A stretch of 32,010 bases of DNA from Spirochaetota bacterium. GTDB taxonomy: Bacteria > Spirochaetota > UBA4802 > UBA5550. Under the pieces are notes generated by a model. That model did no database searches. It was not told the DNA's origin and was given only the letters and a program-made list of their open reading frames with translations. The DNA is taken from contig JAFGJX010000046.1 in NCBI GenBank assembly GCA_016928865.1, forward strand, positions 1-32,010. Direction: 5' to 3'. Shown in pieces: positions 8,132 to 14,860 of this stretch. The position numbers and the translations under genes were made by a program. Numbering within the stretch: the first letter of the stretch is position 1; each line of letters starts with the position of its first letter.

Positions 8132-8494
8132 ATGAACAATCTATTCTGGTTACTACTCTCCATCGCCCTCGGCGCAGCAGGACAGCTTTTTTTAAAGATG
8201 GCATCTGACGGCGCGGGCCACCAGGGCTCTCTCGTCCAGTTTTACGGCGCGCTGGCAACAAATCGTAATCTCTGGTTCGGGTTCATTTCATACGGGCTCA
8301 GCTTTGCCATTTGGATGAGGGTGCTTACGGCATATGAGCTGAGCTACGCCCGACCGATGGTGGGGCTCGGGTATGTGATGACCGTTATCCTGGCGATCAT
8401 ATTTCTCGGCGAGAAGGTTACCATGATGCGCTGGATAGGTATATTACTGACTGTTTCAGGAATCATCCTCCTGAACATCTCCAATAATAACTGA
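8132..8494 (+). CDS. small EamA/SMR-like membrane transporter (ArnE/ArnF-like)
   Basis: The 120-residue product has four predicted membrane helices (about residues 3-22, 45-65, 73-92 and 97-116), the size and layout of small multidrug-resistance and ArnE/ArnF proteins. ELSYARPMVGLGYVMTVILA followed by LGEKVTMMRWIGILLTVSGI resembles the 'A...AY...G.G...t.l.g...lgE.....r..Gi.lI..Gv' end of that superfamily. ArnE/ArnF are the proposed flippase for undecaprenyl-phosphate aminoarabinose. Here the gene opens an operon with a prenyltransferase and GtrA, which favours a polyprenyl-phosphate-sugar flippase over drug export. The ribosome binding site is weak. Its stop codon overlaps the next gene's ATG (TGATG). 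Family firm; substrate inferred. Confidence 0.78.
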   Translation: MNNLFWLLLSIALGAAGQLFLKMASDGAGHQGSLVQFYGALATNRNLWFGFISYGLSFAIWMRVLTAYELSYARPMVGLGYVMTVILAIIFLGEKVTMMRWIGILLTVSGIILLNISNNN

Positions 8495-9591
8495 TGCGAG
8501 GAAGATCGTTGAAAAAATCAAAAGTTGTCATATTAAAAACAAAACCTGAAACGGTGCTTGCCGATTATGAAAAATTACTGAAAATGGCAAATATAAAAGA
8601 TGCCCTTCCAAAGGGCGCTCCCGTCATACTGAAGGACAACATCTCATGGCACCTGCCCATGCCGGGCGCCAATTCAACCCCCTGGCAGCTCGAGGGCACT
8701 ATTATGACGCTCAGGAATCTTGGATATAAAGATATCGTTGCCGTTGAAAACAAGACCGTGGTCACCAAGCCAAAGCACGGGGAAAAACTGAACAAGTTTG
8801 ACATCGTTTTCAACAAGTACAACATCCCGGTGAAATACAATTTTAACCCGGAGGACATGAAATGGATCGTGTACCGGCCAAAGGCAAAGCTCCGCGTCCT
8901 GCCGAAGATTTACCCTGAAGGGATCAGGATACCGGACTACTTTATCGGGAAAAACATCATTCACTTCCCTACCATGAAATGCCATATCTACACGACCACC
9001 ACCGGATCCATGAAAAATGCCTTCGGCGGACTGCTCAGCACACGCCGCCACTACACGCATTCCTGGATCCACGAGACACTGGTTGACCTCTTGAAAATTC
9101 AGAAGGAGATACACCCTGGGATCTTCGCCGCGATGGACGGAACCACCGCCGGCAACGGGCCGGGCCCGAGGACGCTCATCCCGGTGAAGACGGACTATAT
9201 TCTCGCTTCAGCAGACCAGGTCGCGATTGACGCGGTAGCGGCCAGGCTTATGGGATTTGATCCTATGAAGCTCGATTATATACGGCTGGCAGTGGAGGAA
9301 GGGCTCGGCAACGGCGATCCGCGGAACATTGAGATCGCGGGCGAAGACGTTTCAAAGGTCAACCTGAATTTCTCCGTCGGGGACAACCTCGCCAGCACTG
9401 TAGGCGACCTGCTCTGGTTCGGCCCCCTGAAGGCCCTGCAGAAACTGATGTTCCACACTCCGCTCGTCTATATATTCATAATGGCTTCGGCGGTCTACCA
9501 CGACAGGGTATGGTGGAATCTGAAAGGCAGAAAAATACTGGCGGCATGGAAGGCTGAAAGCCCGTGGGGACAATTATGGGACCGGTATTGA
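8494..9591 (+). CDS. DUF362 domain-containing protein
   Basis: The 365-residue product matches the DUF362 pattern: an N-terminal APVILKDNISWH block, a central motif TMKCHIYTTTTGSMKNAFGG (compare 'K.H..t..tgalKNlfG'), ATAGNGPGPRT-like residues (DGTTAGNGPGPRTL), and a C-terminal ADQVAIDAVAARLMGFDP. Some family members carry ferredoxin-type cysteine clusters, but none are present here. A hydrophobic segment lies near the C-terminus (residues about 320-335). The biochemical role of DUF362 is not established, and I do not assign one. The ATG at 8494 overlaps the preceding stop, which suits translational coupling. A TTG at 8509 has the better Shine-Dalgarno sequence (GAGGAAG) and may be the true start. 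Its place in the operon ties it to polyprenyl-linked sugar metabolism. Confidence 0.85.
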   Translation: MRGRSLKKSKVVILKTKPETVLADYEKLLKMANIKDALPKGAPVILKDNISWHLPMPGANSTPWQLEGTIMTLRNLGYKDIVAVENKTVVTKPKHGEKLNKFDIVFNKYNIPVKYNFNPEDMKWIVYRPKAKLRVLPKIYPEGIRIPDYFIGKNIIHFPTMKCHIYTTTTGSMKNAFGGLLSTRRHYTHSWIHETLVDLLKIQKEIHPGIFAAMDGTTAGNGPGPRTLIPVKTDYILASADQVAIDAVAARLMGFDPMKLDYIRLAVEEGLGNGDPRNIEIAGEDVSKVNLNFSVGDNLASTVGDLLWFGPLKALQKLMFHTPLVYIFIMASAVYHDRVWWNLKGRKILAAWKAESPWGQLWDRY

Positions 9592-9592
9592 G

Positions 9593-10189
9593 ATGCGTCT
9601 GGCATTATTCGATTTTGATGGGACCATCACCACGCGCGACAGCCTCGGCGACTTTTTACTTCATACCTGCGGCGCGCTGCGCTGCGCCGCTGCACTAATC
9701 ATGCTTGCGCCGGTGCTCGCGCTTCGCCTTGCCGGGAAAATTCCCAACTGGAAGGCCAAGGAGGCGGTCTTCCGGCATTTTCTTGAGGGGTGTCCCGTGA
9801 CGGACTTCGCCGCCGCAGCTTCTGACTACGCGGCAAACCGCCTGCCGCGAATCATCAGGAAGATCGCGCTGGAGCGCATAGAGTGGCACCGCTCCCAGGG
9901 ACACCGCGCGATTATCGTATCCGCCTCGCCGGAGCAATGGATCAAGCCATGGTGCGGCCGGTATGGCATGGAGGTGATAGCCACCCGTCTTGAAATACGC
10001 GCGGACATACTGACAGGCGGGATCGACGGCGCCAATTGCTACGGCGAGGAAAAAGCGAGGCGAATACGGGAAACCGTAAACCTGGCAGAATATGAATACA
10101 TATACGCCTACGGAGACAGCAAAGGGGATACTGAAATGCTGTCGATGGCGAACGAACGTTATTACAACTGGACACAGGTCACGCAATGA
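9593..10189 (+). CDS. HAD-IB family phosphatase (SerB-like)
   Basis: All four HAD motifs are visible in this 198-residue protein. DFDGT at residues 7-11 gives the nucleophile D7 and the acid/base D9. IIVSAS around residue 110 gives motif II. K154 in YGEEKARR is motif III, and GDSKGD (174-179) gives the metal ligands of motif IV. A basic helical cap with a hydrophobic segment (about 31-48) sits between motifs I and II, and may lie against the membrane. HAD-IB enzymes are mostly phosphoserine-phosphatase-like. The gene begins one base after the DUF362 stop and overlaps the prenyltransferase start by ATGA. HAD and UbiA domains are also found fused in some bacteria, so this enzyme probably acts on the UbiA product, for example by removing the 5-phosphate of a polyprenyl phosphoribosyl lipid. 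That substrate is an inference. Confidence 0.88.
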   Translation: MRLALFDFDGTITTRDSLGDFLLHTCGALRCAAALIMLAPVLALRLAGKIPNWKAKEAVFRHFLEGCPVTDFAAAASDYAANRLPRIIRKIALERIEWHRSQGHRAIIVSASPEQWIKPWCGRYGMEVIATRLEIRADILTGGIDGANCYGEEKARRIRETVNLAEYEYIYAYGDSKGDTEMLSMANERYYNWTQVTQ

Positions 10190-11052
10190 AAGCGCTTTTG
10201 CGGATTATGAGGGTACATCAATATGTGAAGAACCTCTTCATCTTCCTGCCCGTTTTTTTCGGCCTCCAGATCACTAACAGCAGGCTGATGCTGATGACTG
10301 CGCTTGCCTTTCTTTTCTTCAGTCTGACGGCCAGTGCGATGTACATTGTTAACGACATCAGGGACTGCGAGGACGACCAAAAACATCCGGTAAAGAAAGA
10401 CAGACCCGTTGCATCCGGCGCCGTGACGAAAAAAGCCGCAACCCTCCTGGCCGCGATCCTGGCTGCAGCGGGGCTGACTGGCGCATTATTACTCAACCGC
10501 CAGATGTTTATGATCACGCTTGTTTACGTGCTGATCAACATACTCTATACCACGGTCCTGAAACACGTCGCCATCGTCGACATCATGGTCATTGCGGTCG
10601 GTTTCGTGCTTCGGTTGTTTGTGGGGTCATCGGTTTCAGGAGTCCATCTATCTATGTGGATCATCATCATGACCTTCCTCCTTGCGATCTTTCTCGCCCT
10701 GGCCAAGCGGAGGGAGGATGTGGCACTCTATATCGATATGGGTGAAAAAGCCCGAAAGGTCATCGACGGCTACAACATAGAATTTTTGAATATCTCGATG
10801 TACATCATGGCGGCGGTGATCATAATATCCTATGTCATGTACACCATATCGCCGCTCATACTGAACCGTCCCCATGGCGACAAGATATATCTGACCATGC
10901 TCTGGGTTGTTGCAGGCATACTCCGCTACTTACAACTGACGCTCGTGTTCAACAGCACCGGATCGCCCACCAGGGTGCTTCTGACCGACAGGTTCCTGCA
11001 GATCGTCCTCGCTGGCTGGGTACTCTCCTTCTGGATCCTTATCTACCTATGA
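10186..11052 (+). CDS. UbiA-family prenyltransferase, decaprenyl-phosphate phosphoribosyltransferase-like
   Basis: The 288-residue membrane protein has the UbiA metal-prenyl motif NDIRDCEDDQKHP (N56, D57, D60, D64), followed by KDRPVASGAV. The first block RIMRVHQYVKNLFIFLPVFF and the later DIMVIAVGFVLRLFVGSSVSG are what I recall of the phosphoribosyltransferase branch (mycobacterial DPPR synthase, Rv3806c) rather than ubiquinone enzymes. LTDRFLQIVLAGWVL near the end also fits that branch. DPPR synthase transfers 5-phosphoribose from PRPP to a polyprenyl phosphate, the first step towards lipid-linked ribose or arabinose. The gene overlaps both neighbours (HAD and GtrA) by ATGA, indicating tight coupling. 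The lipid chain length and sugar are inferred. Another aromatic-prenylation role is less likely because no quinone or haem gene is nearby. Confidence 0.85.
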   Translation: MKALLRIMRVHQYVKNLFIFLPVFFGLQITNSRLMLMTALAFLFFSLTASAMYIVNDIRDCEDDQKHPVKKDRPVASGAVTKKAATLLAAILAAAGLTGALLLNRQMFMITLVYVLINILYTTVLKHVAIVDIMVIAVGFVLRLFVGSSVSGVHLSMWIIIMTFLLAIFLALAKRREDVALYIDMGEKARKVIDGYNIEFLNISMYIMAAVIIISYVMYTISPLILNRPHGDKIYLTMLWVVAGILRYLQLTLVFNSTGSPTRVLLTDRFLQIVLAGWVLSFWILIYL

Positions 11053-11462
11053 TATATCTGGCGATTAAATACGCCTTCTTCGCCGCGATCGCGACCGGCG
11101 CAAACATACTGAGCCAGCACCTGTGCCTTCAGCTTTACGGCGGTCCTTTCAGCCTATACGCTGCCATGGCTGCGGGAACGCTTGTCGGACTGGTCATCAA
11201 GTACGTGCTGGATAAAAAATTCATCTTTTATCACACGACCGCTGGCGCCCGCGACGACATGCGCAAGTTCATCATTTATTCATCCATGGGCGTCTTTACC
11301 ACCCTGATCTTCTGGGGGAGCGAGCTTCTCTTTAACTACCTCTTTACCTTCACGGAAGCGAAATATCTTGGCGCCGCCATCGGACTCGGCATCGGCTACA
11401 TCACCAAGTACAACCTTGACAAGCGCTTCGTGTTCCGGGAATGGCAGAAAGAGACTGACTGA
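11049..11462 (+). CDS. GtrA family membrane protein
   Basis: This 137-residue protein has four membrane helices and the GtrA signature in its second half (FIIYSSMGVFTTLIFWGSEL) and end (GIGYITKYNLDKRFVF, compare 'Y..nR.wVF'). The same 'YVLDKKFIF' pattern occurs at the end of the first helical pair. GtrA proteins are thought to flip polyprenyl-phosphate sugars across the inner membrane; the mycobacterial member Rv3789 is linked to decaprenyl-phosphate arabinose. It is the last gene of the operon, starting four bases inside the prenyltransferase gene. Together with the ArnE/F-like protein at the operon start it gives two candidate flippases for one lipid-linked sugar. No terminator is evident after it. 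Confidence 0.88.
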   Translation: MIYLAIKYAFFAAIATGANILSQHLCLQLYGGPFSLYAAMAAGTLVGLVIKYVLDKKFIFYHTTAGARDDMRKFIIYSSMGVFTTLIFWGSELLFNYLFTFTEAKYLGAAIGLGIGYITKYNLDKRFVFREWQKETD

Positions 11463-11747
11463 GGTGCCTTCACGCACTATCGGGCTTCTGCTTCTCTCGG
11501 GTAATGCAAGATAAACGGTCACCCGTGCATTACAGGAAAACCGGCACCGCCCGTCACCATCGGCCACAAGTGGAGCGCGCGCAAAGCGCTGCAGCCTGAG
11601 GATGATGCAATCTCCTCCATCCAGCCCACTGGCGGGTTACGCGAGGCCTGCTTTGCAGGAAAAAATAGCTATTGACAAAAACGCCAAATGGCCCTGCTAG
11701 CATTAATTATCCGGCATGTCCTGGGCCGGTCACGCATTCCTTGAATA
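11463..11747. other. intergenic region with an inverted repeat
   Basis: This 285-base spacer has no convincing coding sequence. GTAATGCA (11501-11508) and TGCATTAC (11526-11533) form an 8-base inverted repeat with a 17-base gap, without a T-run. A candidate promoter for the next gene is listed separately. Confidence 0.5.
11672..11700 (+). promoter_or_regulatory. candidate sigma70 promoter of the 2-hydroxyglutarate oxidase-like gene
   Basis: TTGACA at 11672-11677 is exact; TGCTAG at 11695-11700 follows after 17 bases as a modest -10 match. The leader would be about 40 bases, which suits the ATG at 11748. Confidence 0.45.
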
Positions 11748-12962
11748 ATGAAGGTCCTTATGAAAAGCGAACGATCTGACTTCCTGATCATCGGCGCGGG
11801 GATCATCGGACTGGCGATCGCGCGATATCTTCGCGAGAAGCATCCTTCCGCGACAATCACCATCATCGAGAAAGAGCCGGACATCTGCCGCCACGCCAGC
11901 GGCAGGAACAGCGGCGTGCTGCACGCGGGATTCTACTACACGGCGGACTCGCTGAAGGCCAGGTTCACGAAAGAAGGCAACGCGGAGATGACCGCCTACT
12001 GCATCAAAAAAAAGCTGAGAATCAACCGGTGCGGGAAGGTCGTGGTCGCGCGGAACGAACGCGAGCTCGGCCCCCTGTTCGAGCTTGAGGCGCGGGCCAG
12101 GGCCAATGGCGTCGATGTCGCGATCATCGACGAGAAGGAGCTTGCGTCCATCCATCAGAACGTGAAAACGCGCGGCCACGCCCTGTATTCGCCCGCCACC
12201 TCAACCATCGACCCGGTAGAGGTCTGCTCGTCAATCAGGAAGGAGCTGCTCGACGGCGGCGTCATCATGCGGTTCGGGCGCGCCTACCTGCGGCGCGCGG
12301 GCGAACACGCGGTCGCCACGACGACCGGCACGCACGAGGCGCGCGTCATCATCAACGCGGCCGGCCTGTACGCCGATACGATCGCGAGGGATTTCGGGTT
12401 CGCGCGCGACTACATCATAATCCCCTTCAAGGGCATCTATCTGAAATACACGGGCCCGGACAAACCGGTAGCGATCAACGTGTATCCCGTTCCCGACCTG
12501 AAAAATCCCTTCCTGGGCGTACACTACACCGTTACCGTTGACGGGACCGTCAAGATCGGCCCGACCGCCATCCCCGCGCTGTGGCGCGAAAACTACGAGG
12601 GCCTGGACAATTTCAGGCTTCGTGAATTCCTCCAGATTGTATCGCGCGAGGCAGCACTGTTCCTCCTGAATTCCTTCGGGTTCAGGACGCTCGCACTCGA
12701 AGAGATAAAAAAATACAGCAGGCGATATCTTATCGGGCTCGCCGCGGGCATGGTCCACCGGGCGGAAACCGGCCGCTTCAACGAATGGAGCAGACCGGGC
12801 ATACGCGCCCAGCTGCTTGATGTCCGGACAAACCGGCTGGTCCAGGACTTCATCATAGAAGGGGACAAGGGCTCGGTGCATGTCCTGAACGCTGTCAGTC
12901 CCGCGTTTACGAGCAGCTTTCCCTTTGTCAGGTGGATCGTTGACTCCCATGTGAAATTATAA
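11748..12962 (+). CDS. lhgO: FAD-dependent oxidoreductase, L-2-hydroxyglutarate oxidase-like
   Basis: The 404-residue protein begins with a Rossmann FAD-binding motif IIGAGIIGLAIARYL (residues 14-28). CRHASGRNSGVLHAGFYYT follows at about 47-65, the highly conserved active-site block of the LhgO/L2HGDH branch of the DAO family. STIDPVEVC and the late block RPGIRAQLLD, then DFIIEGD and LNAVSPAFTSSF also fit LhgO. These enzymes oxidise L-2-hydroxyglutarate to 2-oxoglutarate and pass electrons to membrane quinones. The start may be the ATG at 11748 or the one at 11760 (MKSER), which has AAGG before it. The gene has its own candidate promoter and no metabolic partner nearby. A related 2-hydroxyacid or sugar-lactone substrate cannot be excluded, but the motif match is close. 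Confidence 0.88.
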   Translation: MKVLMKSERSDFLIIGAGIIGLAIARYLREKHPSATITIIEKEPDICRHASGRNSGVLHAGFYYTADSLKARFTKEGNAEMTAYCIKKKLRINRCGKVVVARNERELGPLFELEARARANGVDVAIIDEKELASIHQNVKTRGHALYSPATSTIDPVEVCSSIRKELLDGGVIMRFGRAYLRRAGEHAVATTTGTHEARVIINAAGLYADTIARDFGFARDYIIIPFKGIYLKYTGPDKPVAINVYPVPDLKNPFLGVHYTVTVDGTVKIGPTAIPALWRENYEGLDNFRLREFLQIVSREAALFLLNSFGFRTLALEEIKKYSRRYLIGLAAGMVHRAETGRFNEWSRPGIRAQLLDVRTNRLVQDFIIEGDKGSVHVLNAVSPAFTSSFPFVRWIVDSHVKL

Positions 12963-13097
12963 ACTCATTTTTTTATAATTGAAGGAACTATCATGACCCG
13001 TTACAGGTCTAATTATGATTGCATCCAAAGTTATGAAACGCGCTCTGAGATTGTTAATCCAATGCAGATTTATACCATACGCTCAAGGAGTCCTCAC

Positions 13098-14069
13098 ATG
13101 CTCGGCAGAATATTCATTTCACTGATGGTGCTCTTCGCCTGTTCGTGCGGCACGCTTATTGTACTGCCTGTGGACAACGATTACGACAGGCGGCGCGAAG
13201 AGGAGATGCGGCGCATCGAACAGGAGCGGCAGCACAGGATCGACGAGGAACGCCGGAGGCAGATGGAGGAGGAGCGCCTGTGGAGGCTGGAACAGGAGCG
13301 ACAGCGGAAAATCGAGGAGGAACGCAGGCGGAAACTTGAGAATGACCGCAGAAAAAAACTGGAGCAGGACCGACTTTGGAAGCAGGAGCAGGACCGACTC
13401 CGCAGGCTCGAGCAGGAACGCCGAAAAAAGATAGAGGAAGAAAAGAGGAAAATCGAGCAGGAAAAGCGGAGGCTTGAAGAAGAGCGGCTGCGGCATCTCA
13501 AGGAAAAGGAGAGGCAAGAGCGTCTGCGGAAGATGGAAGAAGAACGGAAGAATAAGCTCGAGGCTGAGAGGAAAAAACAGGAGGAAGAACGACTCAGGCT
13601 CGAACGGGAGCGCCGGGAAAAGCTCAACGAAGAGCGCAGACAGAAACTCGAACAGGAGCGGCAGAAGAAACATCAAGAGGAGCGCCTGAAGAAACTCGAA
13701 GAGGAACGAAAGAAGATCCTTGAGGAGGGGCGCAGAAAAAAGCTTGAAGAGGAACGCCGTAAAAGCGAACAGGAGCGTCTCAGGCTTGAGCAGGATCGCC
13801 GGGAGCTGATCAGGCGGGAGCAGGAGAAAAAAGCCGGGGAGGAGAAGCAGAAGAAGCTCGAGGAAGAACACAAAAAGATCGAGGAAGAGCGCTGGAAGAT
13901 GGAACGGGAACGATGGAAGCTTGAGGACAAGCGCCGCGAAAAACAGGACAAACCCGCGAAGAGCAAAACGGGCCGGACCGGAGAACAGGACACTCTCGCG
14001 AAATGCATTGAGTCGTGCCAGGACCTGAAGGGCCTGGCGCAGGTTGCGTGCCTCCAGAAGTGCAGGTAG
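13098..14069 (+). CDS. putative lipoprotein: long charged (E/R/K) helix with C-terminal twin CX3C
   Basis: I place the start at the ATG at 13098, behind AAGGAG with an 8-base spacer, rather than at 12993, because it begins a lipoprotein signal peptide (MLGRIFISLMVLFACSCG, Cys15 or Cys17 as lipid site). After a short linker, residues about 29-290 consist almost only of Glu, Arg, Lys, Leu and Gln in a repeating 'RRKKLEQER' style. This is either a coiled coil or a stable single alpha-helix of the ER/K type. The final segment AKCIESCQDLKGLAQVACLQ carries C303, C307, C318 and C322 in a CX3C-X10-CX3C pattern, probably a disulfide-pinned helical hairpin. The protein should be membrane-anchored and extend through the periplasm or outwards. 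Function unknown; a spacer, tether or cell-shape role is an inference from shape alone. Confidence 0.82.
   Translation: MLGRIFISLMVLFACSCGTLIVLPVDNDYDRRREEEMRRIEQERQHRIDEERRRQMEEERLWRLEQERQRKIEEERRRKLENDRRKKLEQDRLWKQEQDRLRRLEQERRKKIEEEKRKIEQEKRRLEEERLRHLKEKERQERLRKMEEERKNKLEAERKKQEEERLRLERERREKLNEERRQKLEQERQKKHQEERLKKLEEERKKILEEGRRKKLEEERRKSEQERLRLEQDRRELIRREQEKKAGEEKQKKLEEEHKKIEEERWKMERERWKLEDKRREKQDKPAKSKTGRTGEQDTLAKCIESCQDLKGLAQVACLQKCR
13179..13950 (+). repeat. degenerate codon-level repeats encoding the charged helix
   Basis: The DNA is a run of imperfect 24-to-27-base units around GAGGAACGC/AAACTCGAG-type codons. The units are too divergent and lack conserved spacers, so this is a coding repeat rather than a CRISPR array. 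Such stretches can change length by slippage or unequal recombination. Confidence 0.6.
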
Positions 14070-14281
14070 ATTTTTCTATATAGCCGGGTAACCCGGCGGA
14101 CAGGAGACCCGTTTGTGGGTCATGCAAGTATCACGAGTAGAGGACGCAATTTCTTGGATAGTTAGATTGTGGCACTATTCGACCATGACGTCATCGACGG
14201 CGCCACGGTTCTAGTCCCGGCCTTGGTATCTGACAGGAACAGGACATGGCCCGTAATATTCTTAACAACTCGGGAGGAACA

Positions 14282-14761
14282 ATGAAAACGCAGATGTGGA
14301 CATTGAGCAGACACTTCTGGATATTTTTCCTGGTGCTGCTTCTGCCGGGGCTGGTCATGCTCGGCATCGGCATAACCACTCCCGGGGCCCGCACTAACGA
14401 CGGTCATTCCTTGCTGACGTTCGGCGCGGCCTATACCGGGATCCTGCTACTAGTCGAGGGCGGCACCTTCATCTTCCTTCGGCGCCAGAAAAGGCGTGTG
14501 GAATACTTTACCGCGTGCGGCATACGGGGCATCGCCACCATCCTGGACGCGGAAACCACCGGAGTCGAGCTGAACGACATGCCGCAGGTGGAGCTGAAAC
14601 TGGAGGTCTCCATCCAGGGCCGTGCGCCATACACGATCACCCACAGGGGCTACTGGAACCTCCTCTCGCTCTCTTCGCTCAAACGCGGCGCGCGCCTTTC
14701 CGTACGGGTTGACCCGAAGAACCGGGAAAAAATCATGTTCGTGGAGGAGGACACGGACTGA
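14282..14761 (+). CDS. small membrane protein with C-terminal beta domain (DUF3592-like)
   Basis: The start at 14282 has GGGAGG 5 bases upstream, better than the ATG at 14246. The 159-residue product has two membrane helices (about residues 12-34 and 48-66), then a basic turn (FLRRQKRRVEYF). The cytoplasmic or periplasmic domain of about 90 residues reads GIATILDAETTGVELNDMPQ, then ELKLEVSIQG, and ends VDPKNREKIMFVEED. The 'G.A.I......G...n..p.....l.V.....y......v...........G....V.VDP' order is reminiscent of DUF3592-type domains that follow membrane helices, but I make this link from memory only. It lies 212 bases after the charged-helix lipoprotein on the same strand and may or may not share its transcript. 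No enzymatic motif is seen. Confidence 0.7.
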   Translation: MKTQMWTLSRHFWIFFLVLLLPGLVMLGIGITTPGARTNDGHSLLTFGAAYTGILLLVEGGTFIFLRRQKRRVEYFTACGIRGIATILDAETTGVELNDMPQVELKLEVSIQGRAPYTITHRGYWNLLSLSSLKRGARLSVRVDPKNREKIMFVEEDTD

Positions 14762-14860
14762 CACGTCATACATTACAATTGACGATCATTGATGTCCCAT
14801 CCCCACGGGACACAGCAGCATGGAATATATTCACCATAACCATAAAAATTTCTTAGCCAG

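Noticed and set aside
11748-12962. DprE1-like epimerase completing an arabinose-lipid pathway
   Set aside because: The flavoprotein has the GAGIIG and HASGRNSGVLHAGFYY blocks of LhgO-type oxidases, not the vanillyl-alcohol-oxidase fold of DprE1.
13119-13871. 250-residue Leu/Phe-rich open frame opposite the charged-helix gene
   Set aside because: Reverse-complement GAG and AAG codons give Leu and Phe; it only looks like a membrane protein. No start signal.
13179-13950. Repeats resembling a CRISPR array
   Set aside because: Units are contiguous, divergent and in frame with a charged-helix protein; no constant repeat-spacer structure.
14083-14097. GCCGGG-TAA-CCCGGC hairpin after the charged-helix gene
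   Set aside because: A 6-bp stem with a 3-base loop and no T-run downstream; too weak to call a terminator.
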